A stretch of DNA of 64,000 nt from Rhodopirellula halodulae (GTDB taxonomy: Bacteria; Planctomycetota; Planctomycetia; Pirellulales; Pirellulaceae), in contig NZ_JAJKFV010000004.1 of NCBI RefSeq assembly GCF_020966775.1, positions 1 to 64,000 on the forward strand, in the 5' to 3' direction. Of the stretch, positions 38,525 through 47,670 are shown one piece after another. The translations under genes and the position numbers were made by a program. Position 1 is the first letter of the stretch. Every line of letters starts with the position of its first letter. The notes under the pieces were generated by a model that was given only the letters and a program-made list of their open reading frames with translations, searched no databases and was not told the DNA's origin.

Positions 38525-39285
38525 TCCAAGTCCGCCAGTTCACGAAATGCTACGACGATTTCACTGCGGTGAATTCGATCTCATTCGACGTTCCGGCGGG
38601 ACGCGTTGCCGCATTGGTCGGCCCCAACGGCGCTGGCAAAACGACCACGATCCGAACGTTGTGTGGGATTCTGTCGCCCACGGCGGGTGAGCTGAACATT
38701 TCCGATGCGTCGCTGAACAATGATCCCTTGGAAGTCAAAAGACGGACCGCTTACGTTCCCGATGATCCACCACTGTTTGATTCGTTGACCGTTGACGATC
38801 ACTTGCGTTTTGTCGCTTCGGCCTACCGTTTGTCCGAATGGGAAACCTATGCCGACGAACTTTGCGAGCGTTTTGATCTGACCGAAAAACGACACACCAT
38901 CGCCTCGGGTCTATCCAGAGGCATGCGGCAAAAAGTGGCGATTGTCTGTGCCTACCTGCGTCGTCCGGATGTGTTGTTGCTGGACGAACCGATGACCGGT
39001 TTGGATCCACCCAGCATTCGTCGCTTCAAAGAAACCGTTCGTGAACAAGCGGATCGGGGAGCCACGGTGCTGGTCAGTTCGCACCTGCTCTCGCTGGTCG
39101 AAGATGTTTGCGATCACCTTGTCTTGATGCGGCGTGGCGAAGTCCTCTTTCACGGACCGCTGCAGCAAGCCCGCGAACAGTTTGGCGGGGACACGAACTC
39201 TTTAGAAGAAGTCTTCTTTCGATTGACGGCGGAACCTGAATCGACGTCGGACGAATTCACGTCACACGCGGATCCGCTGACATGA
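38521..39285 (+). CDS. ABC transporter ATP-binding protein (copy A)
   Basis: A 254-residue ABC ATPase of the CcmA/NatA type. Walker A is [10 protein letters not shown], the signature [10 protein letters not shown] (variant of LSGGQ), Walker [14 protein letters not shown], and the H-loop is in LVSSHLL. It overlaps its neighbours on both sides by 4 bases (ATGA), so three proteins should be made in a fixed ratio. It energises the permease encoded next. The phrase [20 protein letters not shown] is shared with the ATPase at 50307, marking the two as paralogues. Confidence 0.95.
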   Translation: MIQVRQFTKCYDDFTAVNSISFDVPAGRVAALVGPNGAGKTTTIRTLCGILSPTAGELNISDASLNNDPLEVKRRTAYVPDDPPLFDSLTVDDHLRFVASAYRLSEWETYADELCERFDLTEKRHTIASGLSRGMRQKVAIVCAYLRRPDVLLLDEPMTGLDPPSIRRFKETVREQADRGATVLVSSHLLSLVEDVCDHLVLMRRGEVLFHGPLQQAREQFGGDTNSLEEVFFRLTAEPESTSDEFTSHADPLT

Positions 39286-40952
39286 GCGGGCGAGCTTCGA
39301 TCATAGACCCCGCGTTGTCGCGGTTGATCGGAGTCTTGCTGTGGTCCGCGCTGCGGCAGATGGGCCGTCATTTGAAAACGCCAGCGGGAGCGTTGGTTGG
39401 GATCTTGGCAATCGGCACTGTGTCCATGGGTTTGATGCCGATGTTCATCGCCGCCTGGACCGGATCGCTGGATGGCGTTCAGATCTACGCGCGAGCCACC
39501 GAAACGATTCCGTTGATGATGTTGTTGATCGTTGCGATGGCGATCTACTTTGACATTGGCCAACAGATCACCGAACTCCGGCCACCGGAATTGCAGTTCG
39601 TCTTGGCGGGACCTTTCACCGATCATCAAATCCTTTCCTATCGGTTGATGACCATCGCGTTGACCTGGGTCGTCAGCAGTTCATTGATGGCGGTTTTCGC
39701 ATTGCCAACCGCGGGCAGTTATCTCTCCGCGTTCTTTGCGATTTACACCGGCGGGATGACCATCACATCTCTCACCACGTTGCACGCTTTTAGCCAACCG
39801 GTTGTTCCATCCGGCGTCCGAGATTGGTTTGGCCGCGTCTTGCTGGGCGGGGTGGTGATTTTGATGATCAGTTCGCTTCCGTTGGGAATCCGCGACAACG
39901 GTTTTTCATGGCAGCGCTGGCTGTTGGGTTGCCAAACGTCTTCGCTGGGTCGAGTGATGACGTTGCCGTTCGTCCCCTTTGATCGACTGCTTCACCAACC
40001 GCTTGGTCTTCCCATGTTCGTTTGGTTGGCGGTTTCAATCAGCCTGCCGATGGCGGGTTTTGCGATGTGTTACCGAGTCCGCTCCGGATTCGCCGAACTT
40101 GCCGTGGCCGGGGTTTCGAGAAAACAGGAACGGGTGGCGCGAATGCGGTCTGGCCAATTCGGTAGTTCGCAGACGAAGGAGCGTCGATCGACGTTTCGCC
40201 TTCCAGGATTGCCGTGGTTGGGAGGTGCGGGCCCGGTCGCTTGGCAACAATTGGTTTTCGTATTGCGACGACATCGATCGTTGATCGTGGGCTTGTGGAT
40301 TCTGGGGTTTCTCACCGCGATTGGCTTCATCGCGTTTCAGTTGTTTCGGCCCAATGTCATCCATCTGCAATTCCGCGAATGGTCGATGGTGGCGATGATG
40401 ATCGCGGCATGTTACCTCAGCTTTCTGATGACGATCAGCCAACCCTTGGGCCTGGCGGCCTCGCCGCGAACGCTGACGTGGTTTCGAACGTTGCCGGTGC
40501 ATCCCTTTGCGATCACCGTTGGCATGCTCGCCGGCCACCTTGCCATGATGTGGTGCATTCGATTTGCGTTTTTGCCGATCGGCTTCAGTCTTTCCCCTCG
40601 CGGCTGGGTGGAAACTCTGAGCTTCGCCGTCGCCGGTTTCGCGTTGGATCTGACCTACGCCTCGACCGTCAACTTCGTATCTGCCGCGACCTCGTTGCGG
40701 GCGCTTCCCACCGGCACCCCGGATGTGCTGCAGGGCGGCCGAACCATGCTCTATATGCTTGTTTTGGGGATTGGATTGCTGCCAACCTTGATTTTCACCG
40801 CCCTCGTGGCTGCTGCCGTGGCGGTGCTGACCGAGATGGATCGCACGGCGATCGGGTTCGCCGTAGCGACGGCGTTGGCTTTGCCCCAGCCGCTCATTTG
40901 GTGGGTCAGCTCAATTCTTTTCCGCAATCGCGAGCTGTTTCAGGCTGATTGA
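39282..40952 (+). CDS. ABC transporter permease (copy A)
   Basis: A 556-residue integral membrane protein with about ten or more hydrophobic segments, in two halves separated by a basic cytoplasmic stretch (RKQERVARMRSGQFG). It starts by 4-base overlap with the ATPase gene, so it is its partner. The layout resembles the large ABC-2-type exporters of Planctomycetes, and a similar pair lies at 50307-52987. Substrate unknown. The context (fused to a CrtI-like oxidoreductase gene) hints at a lipid or polyene cargo, by inference only. Confidence 0.85.
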   Translation: MSGRASIIDPALSRLIGVLLWSALRQMGRHLKTPAGALVGILAIGTVSMGLMPMFIAAWTGSLDGVQIYARATETIPLMMLLIVAMAIYFDIGQQITELRPPELQFVLAGPFTDHQILSYRLMTIALTWVVSSSLMAVFALPTAGSYLSAFFAIYTGGMTITSLTTLHAFSQPVVPSGVRDWFGRVLLGGVVILMISSLPLGIRDNGFSWQRWLLGCQTSSLGRVMTLPFVPFDRLLHQPLGLPMFVWLAVSISLPMAGFAMCYRVRSGFAELAVAGVSRKQERVARMRSGQFGSSQTKERRSTFRLPGLPWLGGAGPVAWQQLVFVLRRHRSLIVGLWILGFLTAIGFIAFQLFRPNVIHLQFREWSMVAMMIAACYLSFLMTISQPLGLAASPRTLTWFRTLPVHPFAITVGMLAGHLAMMWCIRFAFLPIGFSLSPRGWVETLSFAVAGFALDLTYASTVNFVSAATSLRALPTGTPDVLQGGRTMLYMLVLGIGLLPTLIFTALVAAAVAVLTEMDRTAIGFAVATALALPQPLIWWVSSILFRNRELFQAD

Positions 40953-41129
40953 CCGGCAAAATCGGGGAAACTCGCGATTTCGACCAACGGAACGAGCTCT
41001 CCCGTCCCCACGAATCTACTGGCCTACAGAAATCGGCTTCAAAACGATACAACAAGCAACTGAAAGCCGGTCGCGGTTTTCAATCGGCGGAACTCGTTTG
41101 TCCAATTTCAGCGGGCACTTCAAACAACC

Positions 41130-41690
41130 ATGGCCAGAATCGGAATTTTCTTCGGACTGGTCCTGTGTGGACTGACGGTGGCCGCCATCAGCGTGACCAC
41201 CCAAAAAAGCTTCACGCAGTTCGTTCCGATGATGTTTGGAATTCCTTTGTTGTTTCTGGGCGTGGTGGGACTGAACCCGCACCGACGGCTCAATGCCACG
41301 ATGGTGGCCATGACCTTGGGGCTGCTGGGATTCGCTTGCGGAGCCATTCGGTTCCTGGTGTTGATTGCCGATCGCGCGGCCGGAGGCATCATCAATCCCG
41401 TGTCGTTCCGGTTGGTCGTCGCGATGACCATTGTTTGCTTGGTCTTCGCCCTTTTGGCGTTAGTCTGGGTACGCAAACGACGCGAGCGACTGAGCGGTAG
41501 AACCAATTTGGAACCGAGCGACACGACGCCGGACAGCGAAAACACCTCGGAACAAGACGCCCTGCTGGCGGCACCGAATCCCTCGGTTTCAGCCGCCCCT
41601 GACCACGAAAAAGTTTCGCCCGCCTCCAACGCCTCCGCCAATCCTTACCAGTCACCGCGAGTGATTGAGAATCCGACGGAGTCCCGGTAG
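41130..41690 (+). CDS. Hypothetical membrane protein with NPYQSP tail
   Basis: 186 residues, starting at the ATG at 41130. Four hydrophobic helices are seen: RIGIFFGLVLCGLTVAAI, FVPMMFGIPLLFLGVVGL, ATMVAMTLGLLGFACGAI and VVAMTIVCLVFALLALVW. A hydrophilic Ser/Glu/Pro-rich C-terminal tail of about 70 residues then contains ANPYQSPRV. The NPYQSP element recurs in many planctomycete membrane proteins and is a useful lineage marker; its role is unknown. No enzyme motif was found. Confidence 0.78.
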   Translation: MARIGIFFGLVLCGLTVAAISVTTQKSFTQFVPMMFGIPLLFLGVVGLNPHRRLNATMVAMTLGLLGFACGAIRFLVLIADRAAGGIINPVSFRLVVAMTIVCLVFALLALVWVRKRRERLSGRTNLEPSDTTPDSENTSEQDALLAAPNPSVSAAPDHEKVSPASNASANPYQSPRVIENPTESR

Positions 41691-41780
41691 TCGCAACCAG
41701 CCGATGCCAACCTCCGGTCAGAAGCTCTTCGAGAACCACTGTTTGTTTCCTGAAATCCCCCTGCTCCCCATTTCAACTTC

Positions 41781-43373
41781 ATGAGTGCCACTTCGTCGGC
41801 CCAACCGGTCTTGATCTACGACACAACCTTGCGAGACGGCTCGCAAGGCGAAGGCGTCAGTTTTTCGCTGCAAGACAAGCTGAACATTGCGATTCGGTTG
41901 GCTGAGATTGGGGTCGAATTCATTGAAGGTGGCTACCCGCTGAGCAACGAGAAAGACGTCGCTTTCTTCGAGCAAATTCGCAAACACGATCTGGGCGAGA
42001 CAAAGGTTTGCGCGTTCGGCATGACGCGGCGTCGTTCGATGAAGGCCGAGGATGACCCGGGCATGAAAGCCTTGGTTGCTGCACAAACACCATGTTGCAC
42101 ATTGGTCGGAAAAACCTGGGACTTTCACGTCACGGAAGTCCTGCGTGCCACGCTGGATGAAAACCTCGACATGATCGGGGAGTCCGCTGAATTTTTGGCG
42201 AAGCACAGCGAAGTGATCTACGACGCGGAACATTTTTTCGATGGCTACAACGCCAACCCGGAGTACGCGTTGAAGACTTTGAAGGCGGCCGCCGAAGCCG
42301 GTGCCAAATGGCTGGCTCTGTGCGATACCAATGGCGGCACGTTGCCCGAGCGAATCGCGGAAGTCACCAAGATCGCGAAAGAAGCGATGGCTTCGTACGA
42401 CCTGCAAATCGGCATCCACTGCCACAATGATTGCGAGTTGGCCGTCGCGAATTCGTTGGCTGCCGTTGATGTCGGTGCGACTCAGGTGCAAGGCACCATC
42501 AATGGCATCGGTGAACGTTGCGGCAACGTGGACCTGATCGCGGTGATCGCCAACTTGGGATTGAAAAAACAAGGCTACTCGGTTTTGGGCGGTCGCTCCT
42601 TGCAACAACTCACCGAGCTTTCGCGATTCGTTTACGAAACCGCGAATTTGCAGTGGCGAAACAACCAGCCCTTCGTCGGACAAAGCGCGTTCGCTCACAA
42701 AGGCGGCATGCATGTTCACGCGATCAATAAGGCGGCCAGCACTTACGAACACATCGATCCGGCAATGGTCGGCAACGAGCGTCGCATCCTGGTCAGCGAG
42801 TTGTCGGGACGCAGCAACATCGAAGCCATCGCGGGCAAGTACGACGTTGGCGACGACAAGGAACTGCAAAACAAGATCCTGGCCGAGGTCGTGCGACTGG
42901 AGAATCGCGGCTACCAATTTGAATCGGCAACGGCATCGTTTGACCTTCTGATCCGCCGCGTGTCGGGCAAGTTCCGCCCCCACTTTGAAACGATCAAATA
43001 CCGCGTCGTCGCTGGCGATCGCGATGTCAACAACCATGTCGCCTTCGCCGAAGCCATCATCAAACTGCAGGTGGGCGACACCTTGTGGTTTGACGCCGCG
43101 GAAGGTCACGGTCCGGTCAATGCGCTCGACGCCGGTTTGCGAAAGGCTTTGTCGGGGGCTTATCCCGTCCTCAGCGAGATTTCGCTGATCGATTACAAGG
43201 TCCGCGTGGTGGATTCCGGCAGCGGCACCGCCGCCTCCATTCGCGTGAACATCGAAAGCACCGACGGGAAAGAAACGTGGGGCACGATCGGCGTTAGCGA
43301 CAACATCATCGAAGCCAGCTGGCAAGCTCTCGTCGACAGCGTCGAATACAAACTGCACCGCAGCGAAGCGTGA
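41781..43373 (+). CDS. cimA: (R)-citramalate synthase
   Basis: A 530-residue HMGL-type TIM-barrel synthase with a C-terminal LeuA-type regulatory domain. The reaction is pyruvate plus acetyl-CoA to citramalate, the threonine-independent entry to isoleucine synthesis. Visible motifs are IYDTTLRDGSQGEGVSFS at the N-terminus, CDTNGGTLP, IHCHNDCELAVANSLAAVD and GTINGIGERCGNVDL, with metal-binding HxH and Asn. FAHKGGMHVHAINK follows. The YDTTLRDGSQGEGV start and GKTWDFHV are more like CimA than LeuA. Feedback inhibition by isoleucine is expected from the C-terminal domain. valS follows 97 bases downstream. Confidence 0.93.
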   Translation: MSATSSAQPVLIYDTTLRDGSQGEGVSFSLQDKLNIAIRLAEIGVEFIEGGYPLSNEKDVAFFEQIRKHDLGETKVCAFGMTRRRSMKAEDDPGMKALVAAQTPCCTLVGKTWDFHVTEVLRATLDENLDMIGESAEFLAKHSEVIYDAEHFFDGYNANPEYALKTLKAAAEAGAKWLALCDTNGGTLPERIAEVTKIAKEAMASYDLQIGIHCHNDCELAVANSLAAVDVGATQVQGTINGIGERCGNVDLIAVIANLGLKKQGYSVLGGRSLQQLTELSRFVYETANLQWRNNQPFVGQSAFAHKGGMHVHAINKAASTYEHIDPAMVGNERRILVSELSGRSNIEAIAGKYDVGDDKELQNKILAEVVRLENRGYQFESATASFDLLIRRVSGKFRPHFETIKYRVVAGDRDVNNHVAFAEAIIKLQVGDTLWFDAAEGHGPVNALDAGLRKALSGAYPVLSEISLIDYKVRVVDSGSGTAASIRVNIESTDGKETWGTIGVSDNIIEASWQALVDSVEYKLHRSEA

Positions 43374-43470
43374 TCGACCGAACCGGTTGCTTACTCGCAC
43401 AGTCATGATTCCAACGGCGTGACCAGGATGTCCGCCGATTATTCAATTCACTTCCGTTGCCATTTGTTTC

Positions 43471-46400
43471 ATGTCCGAAATTCCAACCCGATTCGAACAC
43501 GCCGAAGAAGCCGACAAGATCGCTCAGGCATGGACCGACGCCAAATGCTCTCACGCGGATCCTGAATCCAGCAAACCACCGTTTTCCGTGGTGATCCCGC
43601 CTCCCAATGTGACCGGAGCGTTGCACTTGGGACATGGTTTGAACAACACGCTGCAAGACATCGTGGTGCGTCGTAAACGCATGCAGGGGTTCGAAACATT
43701 GTGGATGCCTGGCACCGACCACGCGGGAATCGCAACTCAGGCCGTGGTGGAACGGCGACTGAAAGAACAGGAAAACAAAACTCGCCATGATCTTGGCCGC
43801 GAAGCCTTGGTCGATCGAATTTGGCAATGGAAAGACCAATACGAAGAACGCATTCTTGGCCAGCTAAAACGCATGGGCACGAGCTGCGACTGGGAACGAT
43901 TGCGGTTCACGCTGGACCCGGTGTGTGCCGCGGCTGTGCGCGCGACCTTCTATGACTTGTTCGGCAAACAACGCATTTATCGCGGCAAACGTTTGGTGAA
44001 CTGGGACACGTTCTTGCAGACCGCGGTCAGCGATGACGAAGTGTTCAACGAAACGAAGAAAGGACACTTCTATCACTTCAAGTATCCGGTGATCGATCCC
44101 AAACCCGGTGAGCCCAAATTCGTGGAAATCGCCACGACTCGCCCCGAAACCATGTTGGGCGACACGGCGGTGGCGGTGCACCCGGATCCCGCTGCCGCGT
44201 TGGACGCCGTCGAGACCAGCATTCGCGAAAAGCTGGCCGATGCGAACGAGAAAGAAACTGCCGAGCTAAACAAACAACTGGAGGCACTTCAGAAACGTCG
44301 CGAGGAACGGTTGCCCGAATTGATAACGCTTCGCGACATGGCCGCCGATGGTCGCAAGCTGACTTTGCCGCTGGTCAATCGTGAAATCTCACTCGTGGCG
44401 GACGAGTGGGCCAAACCCGAAATGGGCAGTGGCTGCGTGAAGATCACACCGGCTCACGATCCCAACGATTACGAAGTGGGGCTGCGACAAGACTTGCCGA
44501 TGATCAACATCCTCAATCCGGATGGCACGATCAACGGCGAAGGCGGTGAATTCGCGGGACTGACGATTCCGAAAGCTCGCAAGGCCGTGGTGGCTGCTTT
44601 GGAAGAATTGGACTTGATGGGCGACATCGAAGATCGCGACATCGAACTGCCGCACAGCGATCGCAGCAAGACACCGATCGAACCGTACCTGGCGGATCAA
44701 TGGTTCGTGGCGATGGATGAACTCGCTCAATCAGCCATGGACGCTGTCAGCGACAAACGCGTGCAAATTTTCCCGTCGCGATACAGCAAAGGCTATCTGG
44801 ATTGGCTGAGCGAAAAACGTGACTGGCCGGTCAGTCGCCAACTTTGGTGGGGCCACCGGATTCCGATTTGGTCGGTGGGTGGGCTGTCGCAAACCGAAGC
44901 CAATGAGCTTTCCACCCGATTGGAAAAACTTGCTGAACAACATCCAGATCAAATCGCACAACGCATCGATTCCGATGGCGTGGACGCGTCGGGTGAACCC
45001 ACGCAAGCCGTGTTCGTTTGCATCCGCAGCGAAGACGAAACCGTGGAAACCGATGTGGCCGCGCTGGGACTGACGCAAGACCCCGACGTGCTCGACACCT
45101 GGTTCAGTTCCGCATTGTGGCCGCACAGCACCTTGGGTTGGCCAGCCGAAACACCGGAGCTTGCCAAGTTCTACCCCACGTCCACACTGATCACTTCGCG
45201 TGACATCTTGACGTTGTGGGTGGCTCGCATGGTGCTGATGGGACTGAATAACGTGGGCGAAATTCCGTTCCACGAAGTGTTCATCCACCCCAAGATCCTG
45301 GACGGTCTGGGCGAGACGATGAGCAAGTCCAAAGGCAACGGCGTGGACCCGATCGATGTGATCGACAAGTTCGGTCCAGACGCGTTGCGGTTTGGCTTGG
45401 CCCGTTTGGCCACCGAAACGCAAGACGTTCGCATGCCGGTGCAGTACGAATGTCCGTCGTGTGAAAAGCTGATCGACCAAACCAAGAAGAATCGTTCACT
45501 GCCATCGATGGAATGTCCGGCTTGCGGCAAACCTTTCTCGACCCAGTGGGCTGAAACCGAAGCGGACAAGGCATTGCCCAAAGCGGCGGTGGTGAGCGAA
45601 CGGTTTGAGACGGCTCGCAACTTCGTCAACAAACTTTGGAACGCATCCCGGTTTGTGATGATGAACTTGGATGGCTTCGAGCCCACTTCACTCGATGTGA
45701 AGTCGTTGCCCATCGAAGACCGCTGGCTTCTTTCGCGATTGTCGACCGTGACCCAAACAGTCGGTGACGCGATCGAGCATTACCAGTTCGGCGAAGCCGC
45801 TCGCGTGCTCTACGATTTTGCTTGGGACGAGTTCTGCAGCTTCTACGTGGAGATTGCCAAGCCTCGTCTGTCGGATGATTCGCAGCGTCAGATTGCTCAG
45901 AATGTGATCGCGCACGGACTGGATCAATTGCTCCGATTGCTGCACCCGATCATGCCGTTCGTGACTGAATCGGTGTGGGGACACCTGGGCAGCATCGCAC
46001 CCAAACGCGGCGTGCCCGAGCCAATCGAGGTGGGCCAGTTTGTGATGACCTCGGACTATCCGGTCGCCGATGAGACGCACCATGATTCACAGATTGAACG
46101 TCAGTTCAGCGAGTTCCAACAAATCGTTGCCGCCATCCGTCAAATTCGTGCCAGTCAAAACATTGCGCCGAAGGAAACGCTGCCGGTGGGCATTCGCTGC
46201 AGCGAATCGTCACAAGAATTGCTGCAACCAATGACGGCCTACTTCGAAGCATTGACCGGTGCGGAGATTCAGTCGCTCGGACCTGAAACGGTCGCGTTTG
46301 AAACCGACGCCCACATCGCGTTGGCGGAAGTCGATGTCGACGTGCACGTGGACTTGGAAAAGTTCATTGATGTCGAAGCCGAACTGGGTCGCTTGGAAAA

Positions 46401-46578
46401 ACTCCAAAAGCAATTAACGGGGCAGATTGCGGGCAAACAAAACAAACTATCTAACGAAAGCTTTGTCAGCCGAGCCCCAGCAGATATCGTGCAAAAGGAA
46501 CGCGAATCGCTCGCTGCTTTGCAAACGCAACTGGAAGCGGTCGCTCATGACATATCCAAGTTGCAATTGAAGAAATAA
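43471..46578 (+). CDS. valS: Valyl-tRNA synthetase
   Basis: A 1035-residue class I synthetase charging tRNA-Val. The HIGH-type motif is HLGH at residues 52-55 in PPNVTGALHLGHG. A CP1 editing domain is present (TTRPETMLGDTAVAVHP). The KMSKS motif is ETMSKSKGNG from Met617. Right after it, four Cys residues (661, 664, 682, 685; YECPSCEKLI and ECPACGKPF) make a zinc-ribbon insertion. An anticodon-binding helix bundle and a C-terminal coiled coil (VDVEAELGRLEKLQKQL) follow. It belongs to a co-directional set with cimA and a ROK kinase gene, both tied to central and branched-chain metabolism. Confidence 0.97.
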   Translation: MSEIPTRFEHAEEADKIAQAWTDAKCSHADPESSKPPFSVVIPPPNVTGALHLGHGLNNTLQDIVVRRKRMQGFETLWMPGTDHAGIATQAVVERRLKEQENKTRHDLGREALVDRIWQWKDQYEERILGQLKRMGTSCDWERLRFTLDPVCAAAVRATFYDLFGKQRIYRGKRLVNWDTFLQTAVSDDEVFNETKKGHFYHFKYPVIDPKPGEPKFVEIATTRPETMLGDTAVAVHPDPAAALDAVETSIREKLADANEKETAELNKQLEALQKRREERLPELITLRDMAADGRKLTLPLVNREISLVADEWAKPEMGSGCVKITPAHDPNDYEVGLRQDLPMINILNPDGTINGEGGEFAGLTIPKARKAVVAALEELDLMGDIEDRDIELPHSDRSKTPIEPYLADQWFVAMDELAQSAMDAVSDKRVQIFPSRYSKGYLDWLSEKRDWPVSRQLWWGHRIPIWSVGGLSQTEANELSTRLEKLAEQHPDQIAQRIDSDGVDASGEPTQAVFVCIRSEDETVETDVAALGLTQDPDVLDTWFSSALWPHSTLGWPAETPELAKFYPTSTLITSRDILTLWVARMVLMGLNNVGEIPFHEVFIHPKILDGLGETMSKSKGNGVDPIDVIDKFGPDALRFGLARLATETQDVRMPVQYECPSCEKLIDQTKKNRSLPSMECPACGKPFSTQWAETEADKALPKAAVVSERFETARNFVNKLWNASRFVMMNLDGFEPTSLDVKSLPIEDRWLLSRLSTVTQTVGDAIEHYQFGEAARVLYDFAWDEFCSFYVEIAKPRLSDDSQRQIAQNVIAHGLDQLLRLLHPIMPFVTESVWGHLGSIAPKRGVPEPIEVGQFVMTSDYPVADETHHDSQIERQFSEFQQIVAAIRQIRASQNIAPKETLPVGIRCSESSQELLQPMTAYFEALTGAEIQSLGPETVAFETDAHIALAEVDVDVHVDLEKFIDVEAELGRLEKLQKQLTGQIAGKQNKLSNESFVSRAPADIVQKERESLAALQTQLEAVAHDISKLQLKK

Positions 46579-46596
46579 TCGCCCGCGTCGTCCCGC

Positions 46597-47625
46597 GTGA
46601 ACCGATCGGTTCCGTCGACCAACACCAATCAACCCACGGTTACTCCCTTGAAAGATATCTGGATCGGATTTGATCTTGGCGGCACCAAGATGTTGGCTGT
46701 TGCTTACGACCATGAATTCAAAGAACTTGGACGTCGACGCCGAAAAACTCGCGGCCGCGAAGGCTCCGACAGCGGCATCGCTCGAATCGGTTCCACCATC
46801 CAACGGTTGCTCGATGAAAACGAATTGGATGCGGAACGGATCGCGGGCATCGGGATCGGTTGCCCCGGCCCGATCGATCTGAAAAAGGGTCGCGTGTTGA
46901 TGACGCCCAACCTCGGTTGGGACGACGTCGACATTCAATCGTTCCTCGAGAAGGAATTTGATTGCCCAGCGACCGTGTTGAACGATGTGGATGCGGGCGT
47001 CTATGGCGAGTTCCTTTTCGGTGCGGCCAAAGGCAGCCGTTGTGCGGTCGGCGTTTTCCCGGGAACGGGAATCGGTGGCGGTTGCGTTTACGAAGGCCAA
47101 ATCCTGCAGGGTGCTGGGATCTCGTGCATGGAGATCGGGCACACTCGAATCAGCAATGGAAACGGGGACAGCGGCAGTGGAATGTCAGGCACGTTGGAGT
47201 CCGAAGCCAGTCGTTTGACGATTGCATCGGAAGCCGCCAAATTGGCATTTCGCGGTGAAGCTCCGGCGTTGCTGGAAGACGCCGGAACAGATCTGGCGAA
47301 CATTCGCAGCGGAGCGTTAGCCGATTCCATCAAGAATGGCGACAAAGCGATCAAAGCATTGGTGGAATCCGCCAGCGTCACGATCGGTTACGGCGTTGCC
47401 AACATCGTCAATTTGCTCTGTCCGGACACGATCGTTTTGGGCGGTGGATTGGTGGAAGCGATGGAAGATCTCATCGTTGGAACGGTGAAAAAGACCGCGC
47501 GAGACAGCGTGATGCCGGTCTACAAAGACCGCTTCGAAGTCAAACCTGCCAAGTTGGGTGATGACGCTGGCGTTCTCGGTGCCGCGGCGTGGGCGAAGAA
47601 AACCTACCCCCAACCGCCCGAGTGA
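46597..47625 (+). CDS. ROK family sugar kinase (glucokinase-like)
   Basis: A 342-residue ROK protein starting at GTG 46597, 18 bases after valS; a TTG at 46648 (LKDIWIGFDLGGTKM) is another candidate start. The ATP phosphate loop FDLGGTK, catalytic NDVDAGVYGEF and GTGIGGGCVYEGQ sugar-binding segment are present. The EIGH substrate motif is intact. The zinc-binding CxCGxxGCxE of ROK kinases is replaced by NGNGDSGSGMSGTLE with no Cys. A kinase role (probably glucose to glucose-6-phosphate) is likely, but loss of the zinc site makes the exact sugar uncertain. There is no helix-turn-helix, so it is not a repressor. Confidence 0.88.
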   Translation: MNRSVPSTNTNQPTVTPLKDIWIGFDLGGTKMLAVAYDHEFKELGRRRRKTRGREGSDSGIARIGSTIQRLLDENELDAERIAGIGIGCPGPIDLKKGRVLMTPNLGWDDVDIQSFLEKEFDCPATVLNDVDAGVYGEFLFGAAKGSRCAVGVFPGTGIGGGCVYEGQILQGAGISCMEIGHTRISNGNGDSGSGMSGTLESEASRLTIASEAAKLAFRGEAPALLEDAGTDLANIRSGALADSIKNGDKAIKALVESASVTIGYGVANIVNLLCPDTIVLGGGLVEAMEDLIVGTVKKTARDSVMPVYKDRFEVKPAKLGDDAGVLGAAAWAKKTYPQPPE

Positions 47626-47670
47626 GAATCGCCAATAGCGATCCCCAGGTGCCGAACAACGTTGCCCCGC

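Noticed and set aside
40949-41500. A frame starting at a TTG overlapping the end of permease A
   Set aside because: It overlaps the well-supported four-helix NPYQSP protein in another frame and has no hydrophobic or family signal of its own.
41718-43406. A 562-codon open frame on the minus strand
   Set aside because: It is antisense to cimA along its whole length. CimA motifs are unmistakable, so the minus frame is a shadow.
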